Assembly (NCBI GenBank): GCA_002348185.1
Contig: DDYW01000021.1
Location: forward strand, 1 to 64,000
Reading direction: 5' to 3'
Origin: Candidatus Hydrogenedentes bacterium UBA2224
Lineage (GTDB): Bacteria; Hydrogenedentota; Hydrogenedentia; Hydrogenedentales; SLHB01
DNA: 64,000 nucleotides
The notes below the pieces were generated by a model that saw nothing but the letters and a program-made list of their open reading frames with translations, did not search any database and had not been told where the DNA came from. Position numbers and translations under genes: made by a program. Below, piece after piece: positions 50,220 to 59,250 of the stretch. Position 1 is the stretch's first letter, and every line of letters begins with the position of its first letter.

Positions 50220-50768
50220 ATGGGACGAGATATAGTTCGATTCAGATGCCACAGTTGCGGTCACTGCTGCACGGACGTCGTCTGTCTGCCTACGCCGTGG
50301 GACGTGATCCGGATTGTGAAGAACACGGGCGAATCCCCGTACGAGTTTCTGGAATTCCTGGGCCCGGACGAGATCAGCGAGGTCGACGACAGCGACTCCA
50401 CATGGCTGGAATGCGGCGGCCATCGCTACCTCATGGCGCTCAAGCGGGGACCGCACGGCTGTTTTTTCCTCGACAAAGGGACCCGATTCTGCGCGATCTA
50501 CGAGCACCGGCCCATCTTGTGCCGGCTCTACCCGTTCAAGTTACAGGAGACGCGGGACGGGAAGTTCAAGGGGTTCACCCTGCACTCCGACGTGGGGTGT
50601 CCCCGCCACCGTGACGGCGAGGTTGTCACGAAACCCCTCTTCACGCTATACCGCCAGGATTGCGGCAACCAGAGGGATTACGACGATCTGGTTCGCGTAT
50701 TCAACCGGCGTGAGTATCCCGGCAAGCAGCCCTCGGATTTTATCGGGATGTTCATCGAGGTCAAATGA
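50220..50768 (+). CDS. YkgJ-family cysteine cluster protein
   Basis: A 182-residue protein with the zinc- or iron-sulfur-binding cysteine pattern of the YkgJ family: FRCHSCGHCC at the start, then CAIYEHRPILCRLYPF in the middle, and later cysteines at GCP and DCGN. The family is widespread and biochemically undefined. No ribosome site is visible before ATG 50220; longer in-frame starts upstream run through non-coding-looking sequence. Its stop overlaps the start of the GT2-methyltransferase gene (ATGA), so the two are translated together. Confidence 0.88.
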   Translation: MGRDIVRFRCHSCGHCCTDVVCLPTPWDVIRIVKNTGESPYEFLEFLGPDEISEVDDSDSTWLECGGHRYLMALKRGPHGCFFLDKGTRFCAIYEHRPILCRLYPFKLQETRDGKFKGFTLHSDVGCPRHRDGEVVTKPLFTLYRQDCGNQRDYDDLVRVFNRREYPGKQPSDFIGMFIEVK

Positions 50769-52075
50769 ACGCGATTGACGTGACCATCGCCTGCAGCGGT
50801 TCTTCACCCGAAGACACAGTGGCGGCGCTGGAGCACATCGCGCCCCGTCTCGGTGAATGCCGCGTCCGTGCCGAGTTCCTGGTCCTGGTCGCCGGGGGAG
50901 GGGGGGGACTGCCGGATCGGGCGGGCGGCTTCCCGCTTCGTGAAGTGCCCGTTGAACGCGGCACCTGCGGCGATGCCCTGCGGGCGGCGGTTCGCGAGGC
51001 GCGCGGCGACTGGCTCATTACGCTCGAAAACCCCAGTCCCCCGGACGCGTCCCTGGTGTTTGGCTTCTGCCACCGGCGGAACCAGGCGGATCTGGTCATC
51101 GCGTCGCGCTACGTCAGGGGCGGCGCCTACAGCATGCCGTGGCTGCGCAGCGCCATCAGCCGAACCTTGAACCGCGTATACCGGATGGCCCTGTCGCTTC
51201 CCGTGCATGACCTGTCCTCCGGCCGGCGCATGTACCGCAGCAGCATGCTCCGCCGGGTGCCCATTGAGGGCGACGACTACGACGTGCTTATGGAAGTCCT
51301 GTTGCGGTTCATGTCCAAAGGCGGCAGCGTCGAGGAGCTGCCGTTTCATTATGAGTCGACCCGGTATCGGCAGGAACCCGGCACGGAGCTGCGGCTGGTT
51401 CGCAGTTCGCTGCGCACCCTGAAACGGATGCATGCCCTGCGCAACAGCATCGATTTCCCGGACTACGACTACCGGGCCTACGACAGCCGCATCTGGCTGC
51501 AACGCTACTGGCAGCGAAAGCGGTTCCAGATCATCCGGCGCTTCACCGATGGCCCGGGGCGCATTCTCGACGTGGGGTGCGGCTCGAGCCGCATCATTAC
51601 CACCCGCCCCGAGATGTTCGGGCTGGACATCAACATCAACCGCTTGCGGTTTCTTCGGGACACGCTTCCCCGAAGGCTTCAGGCGACCGCCGGCGCCCTC
51701 CCCTTTGGAGACGAACAATTCGACACGGTGCTCAGCTCTCAGGTGATCGAGCATACGGCCGAGCTCAACTGCGTGCAGGAAGCCGCGCGCGTTTGCCGCA
51801 CGGGGGGCATCGTCGTGATCGGCACGCCCGATTACAGCACGTTCTGGTGGCCGGTCACCGAACGCCTGTACGCGCTGGCCCGCCCCTCCGCGTACGCCGA
51901 CGAGCACATCATGCATTACACCCACGCCACGCTCACCCGGGAGCTGAGACGCTGCGGATGCGAGATCGAGGAATGCGCCTACGTGGGCGGGGGCGAGCTC
52001 ATTGTGAAAGCCGTCAAACGGCGCCATCTGCCGAAGGGAGAAGGGCCGTGCGGCCTGCGCCTCAACCGGGATTGA
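50765..52075 (+). CDS. Glycosyltransferase family 2 / SAM methyltransferase fusion
   Basis: A 436-residue two-domain protein. Residues about 1-235 are a GT2-like domain (VTIACSGSSPEDTV; GDWLITLENPSPPD at the place of the metal-binding motif; ADLVIASRYVRGG; DLSSGRRMYR) of the dolichol-phosphate-sugar type. Residues about 255-420 are a class I methyltransferase with motif I ILDVGCGSS, FGLDININ and LSSQVIEH. The GT2 Asp-x-Asp is not obvious (ENPSPPD), so activity may be altered. Probably modifies a lipid-linked sugar or a polysaccharide. It overlaps the YkgJ-type gene by 4 bp. Confidence 0.88.
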   Translation: MNAIDVTIACSGSSPEDTVAALEHIAPRLGECRVRAEFLVLVAGGGGGLPDRAGGFPLREVPVERGTCGDALRAAVREARGDWLITLENPSPPDASLVFGFCHRRNQADLVIASRYVRGGAYSMPWLRSAISRTLNRVYRMALSLPVHDLSSGRRMYRSSMLRRVPIEGDDYDVLMEVLLRFMSKGGSVEELPFHYESTRYRQEPGTELRLVRSSLRTLKRMHALRNSIDFPDYDYRAYDSRIWLQRYWQRKRFQIIRRFTDGPGRILDVGCGSSRIITTRPEMFGLDININRLRFLRDTLPRRLQATAGALPFGDEQFDTVLSSQVIEHTAELNCVQEAARVCRTGGIVVIGTPDYSTFWWPVTERLYALARPSAYADEHIMHYTHATLTRELRRCGCEIEECAYVGGGELIVKAVKRRHLPKGEGPCGLRLNRD

Positions 52076-52233
52076 AGCTTCGCGCTCCGCACATCGGGCA
52101 GCCCGGGCGCGGGACGCGCGAGGGGCCGATACCGCTCCGGAGCCCTGTTACGGCCCGTTCCTGAGTTTTTTGTTAACCGAATTGCTTAAAATAAGAAATG
52201 CTATTAAAACCGGATTTTTCGGGCTTTCTCTCG

Positions 52234-52262
52234 TTGACTTCATTTTGGAGCCGTGCTATAGT
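52234..52262 (+). promoter_or_regulatory. Promoter of the M23 peptidase-bactofilin operon
   Basis: TTGACT (52234-52239), exactly 17 bp, TATAGT (52257-52262), set behind an AT-rich stretch. The leader to ATG 52401 is about 130 nt and rich in GGGA repeats. The gap 52076-52400 holds no gene. Confidence 0.75.
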
Positions 52263-52400
52263 CCGAAGGGTAGTGGGAACCGAAACGCAGATGCAGGGAT
52301 AAAGTTGGGGAGTCGCGTGGGAACTCAATCGGGGAGATTTCGTACCCTCGCTTTTCCTGGGTAATTTGTGTCTTTTTACACTCGCGGGAGTCCGAACTAT

Positions 52401-53405
52401 ATGAAGAAGTGGACTGTGATGATGATCCCCCATGGCAAAGGGGCGACTCGCAATCTAAGCCTTTCTTCCTTTCATATCTGGGTCACGGTCGCAAGCTTCT
52501 GTGTTCTCGCCTTCGCCTCCACCTTCACGCTCCAATTATACCGCAATTCCCTCGCGCGGGTGGATGCCCTGGAACGGCAAACCTTCCATTTGCGCACCGC
52601 CACGCGCGGGGAGGTGTCCCGTCCTGTCGAAGGTATCTCCACGGAGGAGCTGGCGGCCATCGAGAGCAAGTACCGTGAAGATTACAAGAAGAGCATTGAT
52701 TCCATTACAAGTAAATTGAACCGGCTGTACGAACTGGAATCGCAGATCCGCGAAGTGCATGACCTTCCCGCCAAGGTGCGGTCCTCCTCGGACTACATCC
52801 GGGACGGCGTGGGCGGCGTGGGCGGCCCGCCCGCCGACCTGAGCGAGATGGTGACGTCGGGCGACGACGAGCTCACGCGGCCGTCGAACTGGATCTACGG
52901 TCTGTCGCAGCCGTCCGCCGACCTCATTATCCAGGAGATCAATCTGCGCGTCGCCAGCCTCGAAGAACTGCTGACGGCCACGGCCGAAAAGCGCGAACGC
53001 ATTGCCTGCACGCCGAACATTCTGCCGACGCTTGACGCGCGCCGCCGGATCAGTTCCCGGTTCGGCAACCGCAAGGATCCCTTTTCGAAGCGTCTGCAGT
53101 TCCATGCCGGCCTCGACATCTCGGCCACCCCCAAGTCTCCGGTGCTGGCCACCGCCAAGGGCAAGGTGGTAAAATCCGAGCGCGACGGCGAACTGGGCAA
53201 TGTCATTGAGATCGACCATGGGAACGGGTTCCGGACGCTGTACGCGCACCTGGACAAGCTCCTGGCCCGGGTTGGTGACACGGTTACGCGCGGCGACACC
53301 ATTGGATTGCTGGGCACGACGGGCCGCAGTACCGGCTACCATGTCCATTACGAAGTCTTCAAGAATGGCAAAAACATTGACCCCGAAACCACTGTGGTTA
53401 ACTGA
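52401..53405 (+). CDS. M23-family peptidoglycan endopeptidase
   Basis: A 334-residue protein with one N-terminal membrane helix (about 24-45) after MKKWTVMMIPHGKGATRN, a coiled-coil stretch (about 50-130) and a C-terminal LytM/M23 domain. Zinc ligands are in HAGLDI (H235, D239) and HVHYE (H314, H316), so the active site appears intact. The enzyme should cleave peptidoglycan cross-links from the periplasmic side. GGGAG lies 10 nt before ATG 52401; an earlier GTG (52368) is less likely. A bactofilin gene follows 2 bp after the stop, a pairing tied to cell shape in several bacteria. Confidence 0.92.
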   Translation: MKKWTVMMIPHGKGATRNLSLSSFHIWVTVASFCVLAFASTFTLQLYRNSLARVDALERQTFHLRTATRGEVSRPVEGISTEELAAIESKYREDYKKSIDSITSKLNRLYELESQIREVHDLPAKVRSSSDYIRDGVGGVGGPPADLSEMVTSGDDELTRPSNWIYGLSQPSADLIIQEINLRVASLEELLTATAEKRERIACTPNILPTLDARRRISSRFGNRKDPFSKRLQFHAGLDISATPKSPVLATAKGKVVKSERDGELGNVIEIDHGNGFRTLYAHLDKLLARVGDTVTRGDTIGLLGTTGRSTGYHVHYEVFKNGKNIDPETTVVN

Positions 53406-53407
53406 AC

Positions 53408-53830
53408 ATGCTTGATTCCGGAAGAAAAAAGACCTACAACGAGACGAATGTGGTCACGATTATCGGCCAGGGAACGACCGTCATCGGCGAATTGAAGTCG
53501 AAAGGCACCATTCGCATCGAAGGCGTCATCTCCGGCCGGGTCCAGTGCGAGGACACGATTGTCGTGCAGGAGACCGGCCGGGTGAAGGCCGAAATGATCG
53601 CAGGACAGATCATCATCGGCGGCGAGGTCGAGGGCAACGTGTTCGCCCATGACCGCCTGGAAGTCACCTCGAAAGGCAAGCTGCTGGGCGACATCACCGC
53701 GCCGCGTATCGCCATCGCCGAAGGCGTCCTTTTCGAAGGCAAGTGCCAGATGAAACCGCCGGGCCAGATGAAGCCGCCAACGGGCGATGCCCCGGCCGTT
53801 TCCGGACAGGCCCCGCATCCACAGGGATAA
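53408..53830 (+). CDS. Bactofilin
   Basis: A 140-residue polymer-forming cytoskeletal protein. The core about 20-115 is the right-handed beta-helix seen in bactofilins (TTVIGELKSKGTIRIEGVIS; GEVEGNVFAHDRLEV; KGKLLGDITAPRIAI), bracketed by short polar tails; the C-terminal tail is Pro/Gln-rich. Bactofilins form filaments on the inner membrane and place cell-wall enzymes. The gene starts 2 bp after the M23 peptidase stop, so the two are a coupled pair. Confidence 0.95.
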   Translation: MLDSGRKKTYNETNVVTIIGQGTTVIGELKSKGTIRIEGVISGRVQCEDTIVVQETGRVKAEMIAGQIIIGGEVEGNVFAHDRLEVTSKGKLLGDITAPRIAIAEGVLFEGKCQMKPPGQMKPPTGDAPAVSGQAPHPQG

Positions 53831-53891
53831 ACCGCGCCGGGAGCGTCGGCGCACTGCCGGCGCCGGCACTCCTCACGGGAAACCGTCTCCC

Positions 53892-54959
53892 ATGACACCC
53901 ACGGAGCCCGCCAGAGTTGTCGTCGCCATGAGCGGGGGGGTGGACAGTTCTGTTGCGGCCGCCCTGCTGAAAGACGCCGGTCATGAGGTTTTGGGCGTGA
54001 CCATGCGGCTCTTTCCGGGCTGCGACGAGGCCGCGGGGTCGAGGGAACAGGCCATCGAGGATGCCCGCCGCGCCGCCGCCCGGCTTGGTATCCCGCATCA
54101 TGTCGCGGAGCTCACCGGGCACTTCCAGCGCCAGGTCCTCGACTACTTCCTGGACGAATACCGGCGCGCCAGGACCCCCAACCCCTGCGTCCGGTGCAAC
54201 CAGCGGATCAAATTCGGGGCGCTGCTCGACCAGGCCCGCGCGCTGGGGGGGGAGTTCCTCGCCACGGGCCACTACGTCCGCGTGGCCGCCCGGGAGGGCC
54301 GGTACGCGGTCTGCCGGGCTGCCTGCCGCGAGAAGGACCAGAGCTACGTGCTGTCGGGGCTAAGCCAGGAACAACTGGCGCGCGTCGTTTTTCCGCTCGG
54401 AGATCTCAGCAAGGACGAGACGCGGGCGATCGCCCGGTCGCTCGGGCTCGACGTCGCCGAAAAATCCGAGAGCCAGGACATCTGTTTCCTGGAAGGGGGG
54501 GATTACCGGGGCTATCTTGCCCGGCAGGGCGCGACCGGCGGGCCGGGCCCCATCGTCTCTACCTCGGGGAAGGTGCTCGGAACGCATACCGGCCTGGCCC
54601 ATTACACGGTAGGCCAGCGCAGGGGCCTGGGCATCGCTGCTCCCCGGCCCTATTACGTGTTGCGACTGCTGCCGGAGCGCAACACGGTGGTGGTGGGATT
54701 TCATGAGGAGACCTTTGCGAAACGCCTCACGGCGAGCGGCGTCGTGTGGGCGGGCCTCTCCCCGCAGACCGACCCGTTCGAGTGCCAGATCCAGATCCGC
54801 TACCGCCACGAGGCGGTGACCTGCACGGTCGCACCCGCTCCGGACCGCTTTTCCGCGGAGTTCGATGCGCCCCAGCGCGCCGTGACTCCCGGACAGTGGG
54901 CGGTCCTGTATCGCGGCGACCTGGTGCTTGCGGCCGGGACCATCGATACCTTCGAATAG
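53892..54959 (+). CDS. mnmA: tRNA-specific 2-thiouridylase
   Basis: A 355-residue cytoplasmic enzyme that thiolates U34 of Lys, Glu and Gln tRNAs. The PP-loop SGGVDSS (14-20), the first catalytic Cys in PNPCVRCN (C99), and the second in SQDICFL (C198) are all intact, as are GHYVR, KDQSYVLSG and HYTVGQRRGLG. The length is normal. No strong ribosome site precedes ATG 53892, which follows the bactofilin stop by 61 bp. Confidence 0.96.
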   Translation: MTPTEPARVVVAMSGGVDSSVAAALLKDAGHEVLGVTMRLFPGCDEAAGSREQAIEDARRAAARLGIPHHVAELTGHFQRQVLDYFLDEYRRARTPNPCVRCNQRIKFGALLDQARALGGEFLATGHYVRVAAREGRYAVCRAACREKDQSYVLSGLSQEQLARVVFPLGDLSKDETRAIARSLGLDVAEKSESQDICFLEGGDYRGYLARQGATGGPGPIVSTSGKVLGTHTGLAHYTVGQRRGLGIAAPRPYYVLRLLPERNTVVVGFHEETFAKRLTASGVVWAGLSPQTDPFECQIQIRYRHEAVTCTVAPAPDRFSAEFDAPQRAVTPGQWAVLYRGDLVLAAGTIDTFE

Positions 54960-54968
54960 CCCGCCGCG

Positions 54969-54997
54969 TTGCATCCGTTCTGCGGGGCTGTTAGACT
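54969..54997 (+). promoter_or_regulatory. Candidate promoter of the DUF3748-like gene
   Basis: TTGCAT (54969-54974), 17 bp, TAGACT (54992-54997), about 35 bp before the ATG. Confidence 0.45.
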
Positions 54998-55031
54998 GTC
55001 TCAAAACCGCAACCCAACCGCGAGGAACGCC

Positions 55032-56408
55032 ATGTTTATCAGAGTCATCGCCCTGGCCCTGCTTTTTGTGATCGGTGCATCGCTCACGCCGGCCTACGGC
55101 GCGGAACGCCAGATCACCACCACCGCCAAGAACCACAATCTCGACAACAACGACAATTTCTCGCCCGATGGGCGTTTTTTGTGCTATGACACCCGGGAAA
55201 CCGTGGGGTCCGGCATCGGGAATGGCCAGACCATCGAGAAAGTCGAACTCGCCACGGGCGAGGAAACGATGCTCTACCAGCCGGAAAAGACCCTTACCGG
55301 CGACAATGCGGCTCCCGGCGTGGGCGCGGTCACCTTCTGCCCCGTCGCCAACAAGGTCGCGTTCATTCACGGTCCCCTCGTCGACGACGTGCCCGAACGC
55401 GGGTATTACGACAAAACCAACCGCGTGGGGGCGGAAGTCATCGCGGACGGCAGCCAGCGGCGCGTCTGGCTGGATCGGCGCGACGTCGCCACCGGCCGCG
55501 ACACCCTCCCCGGCGCGCACCGGGGCGGCACGCACCGGCACGAATACTCCTTTGACGGCAAGCGCATCGGCTTCACCTACGACGATGCCCTGTTGACCGA
55601 ATACGGCCGCACCATCGGCATGCTGGTTCCGCATCCCCAGGCGCCCGAAGGCGCGACGCACTACTTTGCTTTGCTCGTCCGCGTCGCTCCCAAAGACACG
55701 TCCAAATCCGGCGAGCTGGAATCCGCCAAGAGCGATTCGTGGATCGGCCGGGAGGGGCTGATGCGCGGCTTTATCGGGACCGTCCGCGAACCGGACGGCT
55801 CCTTCCAGGAGTCGCTCTTTGTGGTGGACGTGCCCGCCGATGTCGACGTCACCACGGCCGACAGCGGCGCGGCGGACCGCTATCCCTCGCCGCCGAACGG
55901 TCTGAAGGTGCGTCGGCTCACCCATAGCTGGGCCGCGGGGAACGTGCGCGGGACGCTCCAGGGCGACCGCATCGCGTACTACGCCAAGGCGGCTGACGGC
56001 ACCCGGCAGGTGTTCATCATCCCGTCGGACGGTTCGGATCAGAGCGATGACCCCGCGAAGCGGCCTGTTCAGGCGACGCATTTCGAGGGCGGCGCGGGCG
56101 ACGGCATCCGGTGGCATCCCAGCGGCAACGCGATTGCCTGCATCGCGGACGGCGGCGTCGCGGTCACCTGTGTGGTTCCCGGCCCTGATTTCGGCAAGAG
56201 CGTCTTTGTGACACCCCACGGCGATACCGAACGCTCCGACCTGGTCTGGTCGCCCGACGGCTCGGTGCTGGCGTATTGCCGGGTCGTGGAGACTCTGGGC
56301 GGGGATGGCCAGCCGGCCCGCAACTACAAAGGCGAGGATTTCAGCCAGATTTTCACGGTCGAATACCCCGACGCCAACGGCGACGGCATTGCCGACACGC
56401 TGGAATAG
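55032..56408 (+). CDS. Secreted beta-propeller protein (DUF3748/TolB-like)
   Basis: A 458-residue protein with a signal peptide (ALALLFVIGASLTPAYGAE). The mature part begins RQITTTAKNHNLDNNDNFSP, close to the DUF3748 group (Escherichia coli YidR type), and contains TolB-like propeller blades (FSPDGRFLCYDT; WHPSGNAIACI; WSPDGSVLAYC). Function unknown; such propellers often bind glycans or protein partners. GAGGAA precedes the ATG. A hairpin followed by ATTTATT lies downstream. Confidence 0.82.
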   Translation: MFIRVIALALLFVIGASLTPAYGAERQITTTAKNHNLDNNDNFSPDGRFLCYDTRETVGSGIGNGQTIEKVELATGEETMLYQPEKTLTGDNAAPGVGAVTFCPVANKVAFIHGPLVDDVPERGYYDKTNRVGAEVIADGSQRRVWLDRRDVATGRDTLPGAHRGGTHRHEYSFDGKRIGFTYDDALLTEYGRTIGMLVPHPQAPEGATHYFALLVRVAPKDTSKSGELESAKSDSWIGREGLMRGFIGTVREPDGSFQESLFVVDVPADVDVTTADSGAADRYPSPPNGLKVRRLTHSWAAGNVRGTLQGDRIAYYAKAADGTRQVFIIPSDGSDQSDDPAKRPVQATHFEGGAGDGIRWHPSGNAIACIADGGVAVTCVVPGPDFGKSVFVTPHGDTERSDLVWSPDGSVLAYCRVVETLGGDGQPARNYKGEDFSQIFTVEYPDANGDGIADTLE

Positions 56409-56473
56409 GTTCAGCGAGCGGGTATAGAGCAGAGCGCAAGGCGGGGTTTGACCTGCCGCCGGAGAATGAGAAC

Positions 56474-56500
56474 GCGGGCCCCCCGGGCCCGCATTTATTC
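56474..56500 (+). terminator. Terminator of the propeller gene
   Basis: GCGGGCCC (56474-56481), CCC loop, GGGCCCGC (56485-56492), then ATTTATTC. The tail is only moderately T-rich. It lies between convergent genes. Confidence 0.6.
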
Positions 56501-56549
56501 GTGGTGGACGATTCCGCTAGTTAACGTTGTGGCCGTGGCGCCGGGAGCT

Positions 56550-57395
56550 TCAGGGATTGACCTCCTCGACGATTTGCATCAGGCGGCGGCCGTACTCGGT
56601 ATAGGTCGAGTAGAGCTTGTCTTCACTCGTGGTGCGTTCTCCGGTGTGGATGATGGCCGCGAGGTGGGGTTCGATCGACAGCCCTCCGTCGTATCCATTC
56701 GCCAGGAGATCGCCAACGATCTCGCGCACGCAGCCGTCGCCTTCCCCGCAATAGACGTAGTGGTCTTCGCCGTTCACTTTCCGGATGTCCTTGATGTGCA
56801 CGTACACGATGCTGTCGTACACGGCCTGGTAATACTCCCAGGCGTTCTGTCCGTAGCTGACCGGGTTGCCGGTATCGAACACGACCTGGAGCGCCGGGCT
56901 GTCGACTTCGGCGAGGAGGATATTGCTGTTTTCGGCCGACTGGCCGCCCCATCCGCTGCAGTTTTCGTGGGCGAGGATGATGCCGCCGTCCTCGGCCATG
57001 TCCGCGAGCACGCCCATACGCCGGATGGCTTCGTTGCGCCATTCCCGTTCCGGCAGGGGGTGGTTGGGGTCGTTGGGGTAACTCATGACGCGGATAAACG
57101 GGCAGTTGAACCGGTGCATGCGGGGAATGGCCCGTTTCAGGTCGTCGATGTCGATCTGCGGGTCGCAGGTGATGGGCCGTGCCCAGTTGGCGATGGCGCT
57201 GCCGAAGCACGAGACCTGCATGCCGGCGGCCGCGAGTTTCTCGTAGACCTCGTCAAGTTTAGCATCGGAGATGGCGGTGATGTTCTCTCCGTCCACCAGG
57301 CGCAGTTCCATGTGGTTCCAGCCCAGTTCCTGGTGCGCCCTGATCTGGGTGTCGATGGTCTGGCCGGATTCGTCCGAGATGCCGGAATAGAACAT
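56550..57395 (-). CDS. Sugar phosphate isomerase/epimerase (AP endonuclease 2-type TIM barrel)
   Basis: A 281-residue cytoplasmic TIM-barrel protein. Expected metal ligands are placed in the usual order: LAHENCSGWGG (Glu), VVFDTGNPVSYG (Asp), YVHIKDI (His, Asp) and LSIEPHL (Glu). Members isomerise or epimerise sugars, sugar acids or inositols. The start at 57395 is fixed by AGGGAG upstream. The divergent-looking 130 bp before it contains the terminator of the MFS gene, so it must have its own promoter or rely on readthrough. Confidence 0.9.
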   Translation of the reverse strand: MFYSGISDESGQTIDTQIRAHQELGWNHMELRLVDGENITAISDAKLDEVYEKLAAAGMQVSCFGSAIANWARPITCDPQIDIDDLKRAIPRMHRFNCPFIRVMSYPNDPNHPLPEREWRNEAIRRMGVLADMAEDGGIILAHENCSGWGGQSAENSNILLAEVDSPALQVVFDTGNPVSYGQNAWEYYQAVYDSIVYVHIKDIRKVNGEDHYVYCGEGDGCVREIVGDLLANGYDGGLSIEPHLAAIIHTGERTTSEDKLYSTYTEYGRRLMQIVEEVNP

Positions 57396-57528
57396 GGTGA
57401 ACTCCCTGCAGGCGCGCGCGGCGCCGACGTTGAATGCCCCGAATCGGAGCTTTGTTCTCGCTGAATCCCATCGTACCGCAGCGCGCCGGAGGCGTGCAAC
57501 TGGGAGGGGCGGCCCCCGGCGGCGGCAC

Positions 57529-57571
57529 AAAAAAGACCGGGCGGCATCCGCTCGAAAGCGGCGCCGCCCGG
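57529..57571 (-). terminator. Factor-independent terminator of the MFS gene
   Basis: On the minus strand the outer stem CCGGGCGGC/GCCGCCCGG (57571-57563 with 57545-57537) encloses CCGCT-CGAA-AGCGG, and the next bases include T6 (57534-57529). It lies 40 bp after the MFS stop. Confidence 0.92.
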
Positions 57572-57611
57572 CGAACTCCGTCCACTACGAACCGGCGGTG
57601 TTCCCGGTGCG

Positions 57612-58844
57612 TCAGCGAATGCTTGCCTCGGTCCAGGAACCCGCGTGCGGCGCCGTCGCGGGCACGGTAAGCGCCGCTTCGGCTTCCGCGGGAAGCGCGA
57701 TCGCGGGCGCGGCGTCGGGAATGCCGAAGCTGAGGAACGCGCTCAGGACAATCAGCGCCACCGCCACGCCGACGAGAATACGCAGGCTCCTGCGGATGTC
57801 CAGCTCCGCGGCGTATTTGCCGATCAGGCTGGGCATGAGGGTCGCGCCCAGCAGGCCGATGCCGAAGATCAAGCCAAAGACGCTGCCCGAGGCTTCGGTC
57901 TTGTTGAAAGTGACGCCCACCAGGGTCGGGAAAATGGGTCCCAGGATAAAACCGGTCAGGACCGTAGCGCCGACGCCGACGCTGGCCGACTTGGCGGCCA
58001 CCATCAGGGCGATCGTAATCACGGCGACCACGGCCAGCACCGGCACCACGTACACCGACGCGTCCGCCGGGACGGTGAACGCCGCGATGAGCCGTGCGAA
58101 CATCAGGGCGATCCAGAACCCCGACAGGGCCGTGCCGGCCTTTTCGTCGGACAGTTCGTGGCTCTTGAGGTAGGTGGTGATAAACCCGGCCAGGGTGGTT
58201 TCGAGGCTCATGTAGCAGAACAGGGCCAGGCCGCCCGCCCAAACGCCTCCCCGGCCGAGCAGGCCGATCGCCTGGGTGATTTTGAACCCCTCGGGAGGCG
58301 CCGGGAAGGTGCCGACCAGCGCGAACAGGATCGGGATCAGCAGAATCGCGCCGATAATGCTCACGGTCTTCTTGTACCCGATCTTTCCGAGCAGGGCCGC
58401 GATGATCAATGGGGTAATAAACGCGCCGACGCCGAAGAACACGTTGAGGAGGTTCGAAGCGGCTGCGTTATTCTTCCCGCCAAACAGAACCGCCGGTCCG
58501 AGCGTATTGCCGACCGTGTTAACGCACATGGCCGCGATCCCGAGCAAAAGGCAGGCAACGAGCGCGGCATTGTATGAGGTTGCGCTCGCGAGCAGCCAGA
58601 GGCAAATCGCGCCGGCCACAAATCCGATCAGGGCAATGATCTTGAACCCCAACAGGTCGGTCAGGGGGCCGATGAGCAGCACGAACACCAGGCTGCTGAA
58701 CATCAGCGCCGAGATCAGCTGGCCGACCTTGGCGTCGTCAATCTTCAGCTGTTCCGCCAGCTTCAACTTGACGCTGCCCAGAACGGAGAAGCACACTCCG
58801 AGGGCAAACACACCTGAAAATGCGGTCAATATTACAGGATCCAT
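57612..58844 (-). CDS. MFS sugar transporter
   Basis: A 410-residue permease with 12 membrane helices. The loop between helices 2 and 3 (GPLTDLLGFKIIALIG) is the MFS A-motif in weakened form. The N-terminus (VFALGVCFSVLGSVKLKLAEQL) and the overall pattern resemble the FucP-type sugar:proton branch. The C-terminus is a short Ala-rich tail. The start 58844 has AAGGAG 6 nt upstream. The isomerase gene next to it suggests uptake and first conversion of a monosaccharide; that link is inferred. Confidence 0.88.
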   Translation of the reverse strand: MDPVILTAFSGVFALGVCFSVLGSVKLKLAEQLKIDDAKVGQLISALMFSSLVFVLLIGPLTDLLGFKIIALIGFVAGAICLWLLASATSYNAALVACLLLGIAAMCVNTVGNTLGPAVLFGGKNNAAASNLLNVFFGVGAFITPLIIAALLGKIGYKKTVSIIGAILLIPILFALVGTFPAPPEGFKITQAIGLLGRGGVWAGGLALFCYMSLETTLAGFITTYLKSHELSDEKAGTALSGFWIALMFARLIAAFTVPADASVYVVPVLAVVAVITIALMVAAKSASVGVGATVLTGFILGPIFPTLVGVTFNKTEASGSVFGLIFGIGLLGATLMPSLIGKYAAELDIRRSLRILVGVAVALIVLSAFLSFGIPDAAPAIALPAEAEAALTVPATAPHAGSWTEASIR

Positions 58845-59109
58845 GACGTTCTCCTTCCCCTGTGTCCCAGTACAGGACCACCCCCCGGGACCGGTTGACG
58901 GAATGAGTTTCCGCACCCGCTCCCGCGCGGGGCAAACGTATCAGCCTTCCGGCGCACCGGTTCTCGGAGTAGTCCGAGACCGGGTCCCCTGTTCCTTACG
59001 ATGGTACCTTTCGCCGCGCCGCGCGTCAAGGCCGCGAATCGCGCCCGTTCGCCTGAGGATGGTAAGCGGTCCAGGATCACTGCTGCGGCTCTCGTGCGCT
59101 GTCCTCCAA

Positions 59110-59142
59110 GTGGACCCTATGGACGGTATGGACCCCATGGAC
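59110..59142. repeat. 9-bp tandem array, locus 6 (4 units)
   Basis: GTGGAC/ATGGAC units start at 59110, 59119, 59128 and 59137. It lies in a 768-bp gene-free gap (58845-59612) with two other repeat types. Confidence 0.85.
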
Positions 59143-59179
59143 GCGCCTGCATCGGGATCGCTGATGTGAAATACGGTGA

Positions 59180-59225
59180 GAGGGATAATTGCCTCACACA
59201 AAGCCACAAAGCCGCCATGGAGGAC
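59180..59225. repeat. Dispersed 46-bp element, copy 2
   Basis: Same length as 4900-4945 with about five differences (GAGGGATAATTGCCTCACAC and on). Confidence 0.75.
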
Positions 59226-59250
59226 ATTCTGGACAAATCCGGGGCCTCGT

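Noticed and set aside
52120..52172. Terminator of the GT2-methyltransferase gene at the T6 run
   Set aside because: T6 is present at 52166, but the only stem nearby (GGGCCG/CGGCCC) ends about 10 nt before it and has a large loop, so the call is too weak.
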